DNA of 64,000 nucleotides from Oscarella lobularis (GCF_947507565.1 NC_089179.1:2993747-3057746), one strand, 5' to 3'; shown: positions 20,183 through 33,028, counted from the first letter of the stretch. Numbers and translations are program-made. Notes: a model not told the origin generated them from the sequence alone.

Positions 20183-21910
20183 ATGGATGCTACACCTGAG
20201 ATGGGTTTCAGTGTGAAATTTTTTCCTGGGACATGGCCGTCTTCTGTACGCCTCATTGCTTCTTTTTTCATCTTTACTTTCTTCTGTTCTACTGGTAAGG
20301 AAATAGCAGGAACAGACGGCGCTGTCGCGATTTCCGCTTTCAGTTCCGGCGCGTTTACTGGCCTTACTACCAGTGATTGCCTTGTCTACTTTATCCGTAG
20401 CTGTACAGCGTAGCTATCTCCTGCTAAGCTAGCGTCTGTAGATAGCGTTAAGAGCGATAGTTTTGGCTAGAAAGGGTCATGCGTGGGTGTAGATTCACTA
20501 CAAAGGGTTTCGTGGGTCGCGTTTGAGCTGTTGTTTCCGTTGTCTTTTTAGTTTGCTCCGATGTCGTTGCAGTTGAAGTTTACAGAGAATTGGTGTCGAG
20601 GCTGGAGTGCCCTCACTCAAGTCGACAAATCACTTGGAAAAAGCTTTTGCCACGTCATCGTTCCATAGTCTTATCATCGACAGGGAATTCAAGACTTCGG
20701 ACTGTGGGAGCTCTTCTTCGTATATCACCGGTTTCAATTGACGATGCAGGACACTATATGTGCAAAGGCATTTCAGGCGCGGCGACAACGTTCGTTGTCA
20801 CGGTCCTTGAGCCCCGACTCGAAGTCGTCTCTGACTCTGTCAAGGCGATCGTCTGTCAAGACGAAACGACTTTGACGTGCACTCTCTACGGCAACGACGC
20901 GTATTTCACGTGGAACGTCCATGGCAACGAGCGGCACATCGTTTCTCACGATCGATTTACGAATCACGTAGTGGTCGTAGAGTTTCAAAAGCGTTACGTT
21001 TATTCGTTGGGAATAACGAACGTGCGTTTGGATGACGCCAGAAAATACGTGTGCACGGCTCATCTGTATAACGACGTTAAATTGAGTCGTATGATCTCGT
21101 TACATGTGGGTCGTCCTCCTAGAATTGATCGATCGTTTGAGAATACGTTGTCTCTGGAAATTGGAAGTGATCTGAAGCTCTTTTGCAATATTAGCTCTTC
21201 AAATGAGTTCTACTACGTGAAGTGGGTAAAAGACGGAAAGAGCGTGCTGGACAGTACGAGCTCTCCGCTGACGGACCGATTCCCGTTGTTGATAGAGAAT
21301 GCGATTGCCGAGTCTTCAGGAAATTACACGTGCTACGCAGAAAACAAATTTGGTTCGGACCAAGTTGCGTTTGACGTTCACGTGGCAGGTTAGGAGGAAT
21401 TCCACTCTTTCCACTCTTTCTATACACGTAATCTCTGAAGGTGCACCAATGGAGCCTAGTAACGTCTCTATTCAATTTGACTGTTTTCACGATGGAGATG
21501 GGGAATTAGTCGTCGCTTCGCTAGCACCGAATGTTCACCCTAATTATTTTTCTCCTGACAGATACGTTGTCAATATTATGTCTTACAATGTCAGCGCTTC
21601 CAATAGAGAGGCGTGTCAATTAGACACTTTCAGCGTCAATGCGACGTCTCTCTGGCTGGAGTTTCGGCGAGAGTGTCGCGCTCATGTCGTGTACATGGCT
21701 GAAGTGCAATCTGTGTTTACCGCAGCGAATCTGCGCAGTCGTTTCACCAGAGCGACGAATGCTTCTAAAACTCAAAGTGGGGTATACCGTTTAATATTCG
21801 TGAATATATTCTTGTGTTTTCAGATTTTTCAACGCCTGCTGCCTTACGCAACTGGCCTCTTTCACTCGATGGCCCTACAGTTCAGCTTGTTCTCTACCAG
21901 CCCAGGTTAA
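20183..21910 (+). CDS. Ig-superfamily protein, three Ig domains plus an FN3-like module (copy 2)
   Basis: Direct duplicate of the gene at 5718. Exons 20183-20294 (hydrophobic N terminus), 20552-21388 (three Ig domains: DDAGHYMC, DDARKYVC, SSGNYTCYAENKFG) and 21441 to about 21781 (FN3-like), plus a 3' exon from about 21825. The N terminus, intron positions and phases are the same as in copy 1. Substitutions are scattered (for example DDAGKYVC becomes DDARKYVC and VGQD becomes VCQD, adding a cysteine). The 3' end has the same ambiguity as copy 1; the phase-0 reading stops at 21910. It could be an expressed paralog with altered binding. Confidence 0.7.
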
Positions 21911-22008
21911 CGTGCTGTCGTCAGGTAACTATGAGAATGGAGTTGTCATCGTGGCTAAAATTCGTTTGTGGTTAGAAGCATGGAACTTCTTTATCCGACC
22001 TTGTAACG

Positions 22009-22320
22009 ATGCTAAAGAGTCGTCTTAGACTGGTTAGTGGCTTTTCTGCAGGACGTTACCGGCTGTTAGTGGGCGGGACCTCTCGCCGAGCTCTTAGTCT
22101 GGTGTTTCAAGCCGCTTTTCGCAATTTCGCTAGCGTATCTGAAATTGCCCGTGTTTTGACGCGTTTTAATCTCTGGCTACCTGTGAGAGATGGGCGAGTG
22201 AACATTGGGAAGTGCTCTTTTCTTGTCGATCAATACTGTAACAGCGTTCACTGGGATGGCTTTACCGAGATTTGCTCTTACGGCTTTATGAAGGGTACGT
22301 CTGCTCGTGTTATCGTGTAG
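22009..22320 (+). other. Open frame of unknown status, duplicate of 7541-7858
   Basis: 104 codons, open in the same frame as the counterpart at 7541-7858. No recognisable domain; the coding status is undecided for the same reasons. Confidence 0.25.
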
Positions 22321-22549
22321 CAGATTTTTTATTTTGTTTGTTCTTTACAGGGTTGAAATGCAGGAATATGTATAAATATTTTCCGCGAAACTGAAAATTC
22401 AATGTCTAGGCGATGTAAGCAACACGTGCACGGTACTTAATATACTGTATATACGTAAAACAGCAGTTGACGCCTAGCTTGCAGCTCCATTCATTTGTTG
22501 TTTGATTTATATTACATAGCAGTTTTTTTTAAACAATTCAATTGGCGAT

Positions 22550-24067
22550 TCAAGGATTGAAATTTGATGGCTCTGCTGTATCGTTATCAGATTTATTTCT
22601 GTTCTTCGCATCTTGCAGCATTTCGTGTGTTTCCACTGTTTGGCCTTCCCTATTCCGCGTGATCATTTCTGTGAGCGTCCTGTTACGAGGACGAGTACCT
22701 TCACCCTCGAGCTGCCTGTTTTCATTTTTATTGTCGCTGGGATTACCGCCTGTCAATCTGTTTTCTTTTTCTTTCATTTGTCTTTGCTTATAGGAGCAAG
22801 TGAAACAAATGGCTATAGTGGCTAAAACTGGAAGAAGGAGAAGAATCAACCACAGGAATTGTTGGCCTTTGTTCTTTCTCGTTGTTGATTCTGTTGCTCC
22901 AAAATCTGTGTTGAACTCTAACGGAGTAATCATTTGTTAATAATACTATTTGTTCTTCTAATCACCATTTGTGTTACCAGATTGGCAAGTTTCGCGGTTC
23001 CAGACTTTGAAAGACATCAATTTTTCTTCGCTGAGTCCGTTTTTGTTTTTCGCTCGCACTGTGCATGTCACTTCTTGGCAAACGTGAGAGTGAGTCATAA
23101 CATTTTCGATTTCTTTCCTAACGACGACTTTTGGCAGAGAGCACGTTAGGTTTCTGCAGCTGCTTGGAATTTTTATCACAGGAAAATTCGTTTGTGGAAC
23201 GTGGCAGAAAAGCCGTATTTCTGTTGTGGGCAAATAATTATCGCGGATTTCAAGCACGAGGCCCTCTTTTCCAAAAGTAAGATTAAGAAGCTCCGGCTTA
23301 TCTATTGAAATCATTATTACCTCGTGTATGCAGTAGACAACTTATAGTAATAACCTGTTACTTTGACATAGAACGTTTTCAGCGTGGACACTTCTGCCGC
23401 TGTATTGACTCTTTTACAGTGGTACTCGCCTGCGTCGTCAAAGGCCACATTTTTAAGAGTTAATTGAAAGCAGTAAATCGTGCAGTTAAGACGTATTTGT
23501 CCTTTATACCATATTACCGGTGAGTTGTTCAGATAGCCCGAGCAGGTCAAATTGACCGTCTTGTTCAACTGCAAGTCAATTTCCTCCACATCTGGTTTCT
23601 GTAGAACTTCGAGCTTTATTGTTGCGCTGAGAGAGTGATTGGCTAGCAGGACGCATGTGTAATTGCCGGCGTCTTCTTTCTGAACTCGATAAAATCTAAG
23701 CTTGACGGTGCCTGCTATGCAGGATGCAGTGCGAAACTGTCGCTGGAAGAGTTCGTTTTTGTCTTTGAAGCAGCGATAAGAGGTAATGATAGTCCGTGTT
23801 TGTCCCATGCCGATATAAGTGTTTGTTAGGCGAAAGACCATCTCTATTGCTTCGTTCTCTAGAGCTGGACCAATCACTTCCGCCTTCGTAATGGATTGCC
23901 GTGTAAAAGACAAGAGCCTTGTTTGACTCTCAACCTCTAAATTTGCGTTTTTACAGTTTGTCTTTGAAAGAAACGAGTTCTATACCTTTTTGCCCGCATC
24001 TAATTATTTCTCCTAGACTACTTAAGCTGAAAAGCGTTGCAGCGCAGAGTAGGGACGAAGCGAACAT
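22550..24067 (-). CDS. Type I transmembrane Ig-superfamily receptor (copy 2, tail tyrosine lost)
   Basis: Exons on the minus strand: 24067-24022, 23936-23355, 23301-22978, 22917-22550. Architecture is the same as the 8012-9564 receptor: signal peptide (MFASSLLCAATLFSL), two Ig domains, an Ig/FN3-like third module, transmembrane helix (LWLILLLLPVLATIAICFTC) and a charged tail. The ectodomain is nearly identical to copy 1, with a 9-nt in-frame deletion in Ig1 (CVLLANHS against CVLNVVLANHS). The tail is strongly diverged: YDML is HEML here and the C terminus is unrelated in sequence. The stalk is also shorter. It looks like a paired receptor with a shared ectodomain and a different cytoplasmic output. 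The donor of exon 1 is AA|GT instead of AG|GT but still usable. Confidence 0.82.
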
Positions 24068-25225
24068 GGTGATTATAGGCGGTGTCGTCGTTTTTAGCTG
24101 TCATGAAGGGAAGACTAAGTCGTTTATCATATCAAATTCTCTATATTCACCTTTGGAGTGCTTCAATTCTTCGGGGAATTTTCCCCGAACGATGGAGCGA
24201 GCCGCTTGAGCACGGGCTTAGGACTTCTTTCGGCTCTTACGGCAAAGCCAAATGTAATTCTCAGCAGTTTGCGTACTACTCTGGGTTGCTTTAGTGCCAA
24301 TTCTCGTTGGAAGCGGGTTTGCGCAAGATGCTCACATGATTGCATGGAGCTCCATGCAACGCATAAACATGCAACGCATAAACATGCAAATGGCTCATGT
24401 GATCTCGTTGTGCGTGCCTAGCGCTTCGACCACAGTTGAATCACCGCTGTTTCGGAGACGGGTAGGTGCCTGGTGGCGTACGTGCCAAAAGAACTAGCTG
24501 CATGTATCAATACAGCATAAAGCAATCCCTGTCTTTTGTAGAATTAGAATGTTTCGTCTTGGAAAGAGAAATAAGAACTGTTGGTTTCTGTTTTGTCTTG
24601 AAGTCTGCCTCGGCTTCCACGAAGCTCTGGGTGCAGGTAAAAAGACGATAGAGGCACAATGAGTTTGTATCGTTCTGAAATGGAGCACTTCGTAAAAATA
24701 GCTCATGACTCGTATTATTTGGCAGCAGCTACGTCATAATGATATAGCTATCTTGCTACAACTGTAAGAACCCACATTTTAATTACCCCCAATTGAAGAA
24801 ATTAGTTTAGCTTCTCTTTGTGACGGCGTTGAAAGGACGTGTAGAGTCCGTTCACGCCCTCTTTTGCGTCCGGATTGCGGAAGCTTTTTGTGATATATAA
24901 ACTTGGCTGTCTTTATTCCAATCTAAAGGTCTCGATAGCTGCATGTCACTTTCTATTAGATCCGATTCAACGTGAGCACCCTAACAACAATACGATGAAT
25001 CCGCTGCCGTCATTAGAAATATCTGGCTTCCTGTTCCCAATTACTCGAAAGCTATTTTAGTGCGGAGTTGTCATCTTTCGTAAACCTCAACGTGCCTGTT
25101 TTTCCTTCTACCGCGCGATAGAGCTACAAAAATTTACGTTTAGAAGTCCCCTCGCGTAATTCTGTTGTTGGAACCGATCACGTGCATTATAGCATCAGTT
25201 GCTCTTCTGAGTCTTCTCTCTGTAG
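24068..25225. other. Shared upstream region between divergent Ig genes, copy 2
   Basis: Counterpart of 9565-10540 with the kappaB-like palindrome at 24173-24186. A small tandem duplication of atgcaacgcataaac lies near 24354-24385. The sequence diverges from copy 1 after about 24300. An upstream signal exon for the gene at 25226 is expected here but I could not define it. Confidence 0.4.
24173..24186. promoter_or_regulatory. Palindromic NF-kappaB-like site, copy 2
   Basis: The same ggggaattttcccc palindrome as at 9670, again 106 bp from the receptor ATG (24067). Confidence 0.45.
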
Positions 25226-26680
25226 TACCTGGCTTTTCGCCAAAGCCTAAGGCAACAACTGTTGAAATTTACGAAGGCCAAGTCTTCGAGCGCTACTGCT
25301 ACTTTGGTGCAAAGTTGCGCCCGTCTTTGGACGCGGGCTGGCACTTTGTCCCATCTAAGCATCTCTCGGAAAGAAGGATTACAATGGACATTTCTGTCAT
25401 TCCTCGTTTTGTTATTCTTCGTATACCATCAATTCAAAAACATGATGAGGGCATTTTGGAATGTGTCAATAACGATGGAAGAACCGTGCACAGACTAAAA
25501 CTTGTTGTAAGGGGTGCGTATGTCTCGAATTTCTAAACGGGCTCATTTTATAAAGCGTTTTCTAGATATTCCGCTAATTCAATTGACTTTGGATAGGTCA
25601 ACTCGAGTAGTTGGCGGATCTGCAAAGTTTAGTTGTTTCTTTGACGCCGACATCGAAATGTTCATGTTCTGGTTTCATAAAGGCAAAGTGGTTCACGCTA
25701 GCCTAAAGTACATTGTTCGCTCGCATAAGAATGGTATGACGTTGAGAATCACATCATTGGAGCAAAGCGACAAAGGAACCGTTTCATGCCGAGCTATTAC
25801 AGACAGATTTAATTCTACAAGTGTTAGGGCAACTCGTGTGCTTCAAGTCGAATCTTCTCCCTCAGTTTCCGTGAGTCCAATGAGAGTGACAACCTACATT
25901 GGTGCTAAGGTAACATTTTTTTGCAACGTTTCGGGTGATCCTAAACCAAACATAACCTGGTTTCAAATGTGCAATGGGTCTAATGTAGTCCTCAGTATGA
26001 AGCAAGAGCTTACTTTGCTTCACGTTTTGAAAAGCAGTTGTGAAAGGTACACTTGCATTGCACAAAACATCCATGGTGTGCGAAGGGAGGCAGTCAGGCT
26101 AAAAGTTAAAGGTGAGTAATTTTTCGCGATAGCAGTGAATATCAATGTAGCTGTTTCTATAGAGCATGCACTAAAGATGGAAAACGTTTATGGCTCAACT
26201 TTATTTCTTCCTTGTCCTTCAAGTAGAGGAAAGCCGCTACCTGAAGAACGGATGAATTGGTGGTTTGAAAGTGGCGATAATACTAGTTTTAGTGAAAAGC
26301 ACTACAAAGTGGTATCTTCTCTCAAAAGAGGCTTTGGCATTGTGATAAAAAATGTGACGGAAGCTGATAGCGGAATATATAAGTGTATTTGGAGAGGATA
26401 CACAGGCAACGCAGTATCTCAGAAAACCTTCATTGTAAGAGTCCCGAGTGAGAAACCTGACAAGCCGAAGGTGATGATTTTCAATTCATCGGATATCGTT
26501 CACGAGTCTGTTAGCCGAGGAAATTCTTCTCTGAACAACTCAGTTTTCAAAGGCGTTTTTGACATGGATCTTCCTGGTGGTTCAATCAATAACGCTGACG
26601 GCATTCCTTCAAGTCCTATTATTACCTTTGTTATCTCGTTTCTTATTTTCAAGAGTTTCTTTTTGATAATAAATTTCTGA
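25226..26680 (+). CDS. Four-Ig-domain protein, predicted GPI-anchored (copy 2)
   Basis: Exons 25226-25513, 25566-26111, 26163-26680; same phases as copy 1. The open frame extends upstream of 25226 into a hydrophobic stretch (SVALLSLLSVVPGF), so a signal peptide may be encoded by an exon entering at the tatag acceptor near 25192. No ATG is in frame close by, so the start is not placed. Four Ig domains and the same C-terminal GPI-type hydrophobic tail (SPIITFVISFLIFKSFFLI). Ig2-Ig3 differ from copy 1 at only about six of some 180 residues, whereas Ig1 differs at roughly one residue in five and is two residues shorter. Confidence 0.78.
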
Positions 26681-28609
26681 ACTTTTCATTGTTTACAAAC
26701 TTTTGTATGTCGAAACCAAGAGAAACCAAAGTTGTCGAATTGGAACGCGCGCCCTATAATCCGGGCATTCTTTCGTTTCAAAACTTCGCGATTCTGGCTC
26801 TATCGTCTTCTCTTCAAGCGCCTCAACCGTCCTTATCGCTACATCCTGGCATATGAAAAGAGTTTTCCTTTCTCTTTGGTGGTGAGCTCTTCTTGTTTAC
26901 GCACAGTAGACCGTACGTCTGTAAAGTTCCTATCTATGGCCTGGCCTTGCTGGACACATGCGATCTTCGATATCCAACTTTTCAAGATCACATATCGCAA
27001 GATAGATAGAGGCGCGTGGAAAGAGGCTCGCTTTTATTTGCTCGTAAGGCCTCTTTCTCGTAGTTTATGCAGTAGAGGCAGAGCACGGATATCTATTCGT
27101 GGGCAGAGTCTATAGTGAAGTGTACGTCAGAACATTTTTATAAAATTTATGCTATATTCGTCCCGCGTCGCTAAAACATTTTGCAGAGATGAGGAATTCT
27201 CGATTTCTAAGGCGACTTTCTTTTTAGAGCGAGAGCCAATCACTCAACGTTTATGCATATCAGCACTATCATTTCGCGTTGATCGAGATGCTATTACGGC
27301 AACCTCTAATTAAACGTGTTGCACCTCACCTAAAGCTTTTATATTGAGTAAATGTGACTGTTGTTTTAAAAACAACAGTTAGGCCGGCGGCTGTAGGAGT
27401 ATTCGATCCTTTTTCGAATGTCTCACCGTTACGTTTCTGTTCCTCTTATGGGCGTCGTTTTGAACTATTAGTCTGATGACGTTTGAGCTACATGTATATC
27501 ATAGTATGAGCGGAAAATTAACCGCAGTGATACGTCATTCAGAAGCTTTGTTTCGACAAGTAACGAACGCTCGGTGAGGCAGGCGTCACCGATGCGCCGA
27601 AATGCGTTCGCTGGCACTTTTTGAGCTAGCGCAGACGATGATCATGATAAATGAGGGATTAGAACGCGGTTCCTCCCGCTTTTCTTACTGTATGCGTCAT
27701 CCGTTGCAGTATAGTTGGATATCGATTTCCTAATTTTGATCGTGACGTCAAGCCCTATTTTCACGACTTCCGAGTACGAAATTGGTTCTCGTCTCTTTTA
27801 GGTGCCATGCAAACGCGAGATACGTTCGGAGGTTGAGTGTCGAGTTGGTTGAAAGTCATCGCGGTCATCATCGTCACAAGAGCTATACAGTACCTACGTC
27901 GCAGGGGGAGGCGGGGGCATAATCTGATAATACCGTGATCAACTGTCCGAAAAAAATTCCTCTAGTGTAGAAAAAATGCATTCGACAATCAGTCGTCCAC
28001 CGGCGTCCCATCCGAGCCAAGATGTATATAGGCAGAGCAACCTTTTTGGTGCTCGTCCATGCATCTAATAACGACACAAATCATGCGTTAGGCATTGCTA
28101 CTCTATACTCCTTCCCACACTTTGGATCAGTGAAATCAATTTTAATTTTAGGCAGTGGCTGATATAAGAGTAGCTTGAGGCACCGCCTCATCGGCCGGAA
28201 AGGGTTTTTCCGGCCATGAAAAGATTTTCTTTTCAGAAGAGTCGAGTGACGATTTCGTCGTCGAGAAGAGCGTCTTCGTGATGACGCTGTGCTAGAGTAA
28301 GGCTTTCTCACACGTGTGCTCGGAATTAGAATTTTGTTTGTCTAGCCAGACTCAGTAATAGAGATCGAGTCATCGACGTCTCCTGATCATAGCTCAACAA
28401 ACCGCGTCCACGCGTACATCGGCTCTCCGGCTAGCACATCCTAATTTTCCGCGCCCACAGGTTTCATCTCCGAATCGATACTTCATCTCCGAGTCTACAG
28501 TGAGCCCGCCTTTCCGCTTGTCTCGACCGATTGAGAAACGGGCAATTAACAGCGCTAGAGGTGCAAGCGAGTTTGACGCGTTCTACTGCATTCCCCTGCG
28601 AATCAAGTC
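26681..28609. other. End of Ig block 2 and upstream region of the first FN3 receptor kinase
   Basis: Homology to Ig block 1 ends near 27313. From about 27890 the sequence matches 33950-34720, the upstream region of the second FN3 kinase. A short hairpin (ggccggaaa/tttccggcc) at 28193-28215 is only partly kept in the second unit. No coding exon is supported between 27313 and 28610. Confidence 0.45.
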
Positions 28610-31600
28610 ATGGTCAATCGCATCGGATTCATCTTCGAAGGTGAGACACGCGCGATCGAAGGTCCTTTGTGATGACTAATGGCCGTGGTGGCGAGGAAGC
28701 AAAGCGCACTATGTATGGCGCTCTGGTTATATTTATATAGAACACCTGGGGCTATAGCAGCGCATGGCATGTGCAGAAGGTCGTTGTTGTATAGGACGTT
28801 CGGATTGGCGCGTCGTCTTGGTCTTCAACTTGCTACTTTGGTCGACCGCTTTGCAGACGACTGAAATTGTGCCGACAACAGCAACGGAACAGACACGTAA
28901 AAGAAACAAATCACGCGCACTTTCTGGGGCGTAATTCGCTAATGTTTTTTTTTTCTCTTTAGCTCTTAGTTTTCCTCCTGCAAATGTCTCTGTTCGTGTC
29001 TTGAATTCGACTAGTTTGCACGTATCGTGGGACCCGCCTCTCAATGGCATCGTTGTGAACTACACGGTTGTGTATGCTACAGGCATTACGTATCGTTCGC
29101 AGCTGGTTTCCGGTGGAAGACTCTCAATTACTCTTACCGGATTGAATGAGTTCACGCGTTATAACGTCAGCGTCAGTGCCTTTACCTTAGGCAATATCGG
29201 TCCCGAAAGTTCGCCAATGAGCGTGATCACTGACGAAGACGGTTAGAGTACTTCATTTATTGAGTATTCATGCCTATTCTTTTATTTTCTAGTGCCTAGT
29301 CAACCGCCAACTAATTTGGCAGTCACTCCTATTCATCCTCTATTACATCAGAATCGCTGTCTGAGCGAACTTCATGTTGAATGGGATCCTCCTCCTGCTG
29401 AAGATCGCAACGGGATAATCATTCTTTATGAAATTTACTACATTGGAGCAGAGTTTGATACGGAACTTCGTATAGCTAATGTAAGCGGTAATGTTCGATC
29501 GGTGAACCTGGCTGGCCTGGAAGAGTACGTAATGTATGACGTCAAAATCCGTGCTTTCACCAGCGTTGGTTCCAGCTCTTTTTCTCCGGTTCAGTCAGTT
29601 AGAACGTATGCAGGTCAGTACAGCAAGTAGTCCGAAAAACGACGGATTATTGTAAACTTTTAGCGCCGCCCAGAAGTCCAACAAATTTATCTTTTCTCAA
29701 TGTCACCTCTAATTCTAGCATAGATGGTCGGTCTGATCTTAAAGTGACTTGGTCTCTTTCTCCAAGAGATGTCAATGGATTGTTTGCGGGAATACAAATT
29801 GGTTACCAATGCTCTTTCAACGGCTACAGGAACGACAGTGTGAGCGGCGAAGGAGAACACGTCCGAGTGATGCATTCCTGTGATAATAAATATTATTACG
29901 TCAGCAGTTCTGTGCAAAACAAAACAGAATACGTGATCACCAATTTGATGAGGTTCTATAGTCTTTATCTCCTCGCCTCGACGCTCTTCTTATATATAGA
30001 ACTTGTTTCTTGTTTTAGTTACTCGCGCTACAATGTCTTTGTTTACGCAGTGTCTCTAGATTCATCGTTAGGATTTCAATACCTGAGCGGTTGGATGTCT
30101 AACGTTGTTTTGACGGCAGAAAACAGTAAGGCAATTCTGTACAAGTATCAATACGTTATATTTAATTATTAAAAAATAGGGCCAACTGGCGCTCCCCGGA
30201 ATATATCCGTGTTTGGAATCATTGGAGGAAAGGAGCTTTTAGTGACGTGGACCCAGTTGCTTTGTACCCTTATCAACGGCTTGTTGGAAAAGTACGTCAT
30301 TTACTATGAAAAAGTGAGCGAATCAGCAGCGCCTGTTCAATTTGTTAATGCATCTCCAAGTTCCACGGTATGACCGTTTATCAACTTATATTTGTAATCT
30401 AATTCGCTTCATAGAACTACACTTTATCAAACTTGGAGCCTCTTGGTGAGTATTCAGTTTGGATGCGGGCTTTCACGAAAGTGGGAGGAGGTCCTCGTAC
30501 TCCCATTGTCCGAGCACGGACAACGGAAAGAAGTAGGACGTTCCTTTTTGAATGCTCTACGCGGCTAACGTGGTGTGCTTTTCAGTTTGCGAATGTTATT
30601 TGCCGGGTTCGGTGAGCGAAAACTGCAGCCTGACGACGGGCCAGTGTTTGTGCCGCGATGGCGTCCAAGGACAGAACTGTGACACGTGCATTCTAACAGG
30701 AAATTCATTTGCAAATGTATCCGAATGTCCCGGTACGAGTCCACGGTAACGACAACTAAATGTTTTCTTAAATTATTTTTGTTCGGTTTCAGCTCCCCAG
30801 TCTGCACCTATGATTCTATATTGCGAAGGTCTTCAGGGAAATCAAGGCAAAGTGAAGGCAATTCGATTAAATTACACGGACGTTTCCGACTGGCGTGGTG
30901 AACGTCGAGGATACCGTGTCAATGTGTTCAAAGGAAACGAAACGGGCGTTGGTCAAGTCTTTAGTGATACCATGTACATCGGGCAATCAGCCGGCGAATC
31001 AGATGTCTTGAACCTCAATCAGTCGACGATCGACTTCGATCAGTGGTACACGGTAACTATGGTAGCTGAAAGTCGCGCCGACTTCAACCAAACGACCGTC
31101 GGTCCGAGCAGCGATCCTTGCCATTTCCTGATACCGACGCCCGTTCGTAAGCCACAAGACGCAGGTAATATGTGCATCGCTGTTTCCTTCTCGATCTTAT
31201 TTATCATCATTTAGAGAGTGATGACACCATTGTGTCATCTATCTATGATGACACTATGACAATCGTCATTGCTGTAGCTGTTTCTGTAGCTATGCTCTTA
31301 CTTATCGTTATTATAGTCTGCGTGCGAAAGAGACGTCATCAGGCAAAATTGGAAGAAATTCGACTGCAAAACATACAAAGCCAACACGAAAGGCTTAACG
31401 ACGAAATACCTCGCTGGCTCATGACGTGGCCATCGTACGAAAAATTCCAATTGAACAGGGATTGTCTCAAAATCGAAGAAGAACTCGGCGAAGGACACTT
31501 CGGAACAATGTATATCGCGTGGGCTACGGGAATTGTCGACGACGAAGAAAAAACGCGAGTTGCAGTAAAAACACTGAAACAAGGATCGTCGCAGGAAACG

Positions 31601-33028
31601 GCCGAAGATTTCCGAAAACAAATGGAAATTGCGATGGACTTCGATCATCCGAACGTCGTTCGTCTTCTCGGAATCTGCACGCGCGACGAACCTCTCTATC
31701 TCATCGTCGAACTGACGAAACACGGCGATTTGAAGGACTACATTCGAAAATCTCATTCCAACGACACTCACCCACGTCCTGCTCTCTCGATTGTGCAACT
31801 CGTCGACATCGCCGCTCAGGCGGCATCCGGCGTCGCCTATCTCGCGTCGCGCCGGTTCGTTCATCGCGACATCGCCGCGCGAAACTTTCTCGTCGGCGAA
31901 AACGGAAATAAGTTGACCATCAAAATCTCTGACTATGGAATGGCGATAGATGAGTACAAAGAGGAGTACTGTCGTCGTAAAGGCGCTGCGATGCCCGTTC
32001 GATGGATGGCGCCCGAAGCGATCGCCGACGAGAAACAGACGGTCGAATCGGATGTCTGGTCACTGGGCGTTGTTCTGTGGGAGGTCTTCGCATTGGGCTC
32101 TCTGCCGTATATTGGTCAAAGCAACGCGGAGGTGATCGACGGCATTCTTCGGGGTAGCTTGACTTTGGATCGCCCGTCGCTCTGTCCCCGGTCCGCGTAT
32201 CAGTTTATGATTCGCTGCTGGGAGAGGAATCCGTCTGAACGAATCAAGTCGGACGACGTCGCCAGCGCTTTAAAAGCTATGAGCGATATGGGCGACATAT
32301 CTGCAAGTCATTTGGCGGTGTCGCCGGCTCCACCATCAAAGCCGCCCGTTGATGTGGATGACATGCCGATGAGGCATGTCACTCCTTCTGGAACCAAATT
32401 ATACCAAGCTCTATCGCCTCACACTTACTTAGAGCAGCGTGACGATGACGTTCCTTCTGCGTCGACCGGTCAGAGGCGTAGCACGCACGTGCCGGATTCA
32501 CAGAACAAGAGTGAGGAGTCTAGAAGCAAATTAGATCCCACGTATGCAGAACTGCCCTGCACTTACTTAGAGCTGGGTGACGACGACGTTCCTTCTACGT
32601 CGACCGATCAGAAGCGTAGTACGCACTTGCCGGATTCACAGAACGAGAGTGAGGAGTCTAGAAGCAAATTAGATTCCGCAGAACCAGATTTGGTGCCTCA
32701 CTCTTACTTGGAGCTGTGTGACGACGACGTTCGTTCTGCGTCGAAAAAGCGTAGTAAGCACTCAGCGGATGACACCAACGCTTTAGCGCCAACGCAATCC
32801 AAGCTGCCCGATTGCACGTCAATGAGTCCTGTCACTTCTTTTGACACAAAATTGAATCAAACGCCCAAAGAAAAAGCCGGATTCCTTGAATCCGATGACG
32901 CTTACGTGAATATGAGTGTTGGTCTGAAGCGCAATACACACGGGAAGGTTTCACAGGAAGAGCGCGAGGAGGTGGAAGAGGAGCAGGTGAAATCAGCGAG
33001 TGTTACGTATGAGAACATTACTTGTTAG
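28610..33028 (+). CDS. FN3-repeat receptor tyrosine kinase with phosphotyrosine-docking tail (paralog 1)
   Basis: Exons: 28610-28640 (MVNRIGFIFE), 28795-28896 (completes a signal peptide, RVVLVFNLLLWSTALQ), then FN3 modules 28963-29241, 29293-29613, 29664-29952 plus 30019-30125, and 30180-30367 plus 30415-30532. A laminin-type EGF follows (30586-30732; CLCRDGVQGQNCDTC), a further extracellular module (30793-31164), and one long exon 31215-33028 for transmembrane helix, kinase and tail. Kinase motifs: GEGHFG, VAVK, HRDIAARN, WMAPEAI. Oddities: DYG replaces DFG, the activation loop has EYKEEYC instead of YxxxYY, and the alphaC Glu position reads Q by ungapped alignment. The tail has three ~43-residue repeats with YLEQ/YLEL, then YVNM and YENI (Grb2/PI3K-type SH2 sites). 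The start uses a short first exon whose donor and phase are conserved in paralog 2. Confidence 0.85.

Noticed and set aside
28193-28215. ggccggaaa/tttccggcc hairpin as a regulatory RNA element
   Set aside because: The stem is broken in the duplicated unit (near 34300), so no conservation supports function.
31298-31864. 188-codon minus-strand frame opposite the kinase (similar at 37503-38003)
   Set aside because: Antisense shadow of the conserved kinase exon; no independent features.
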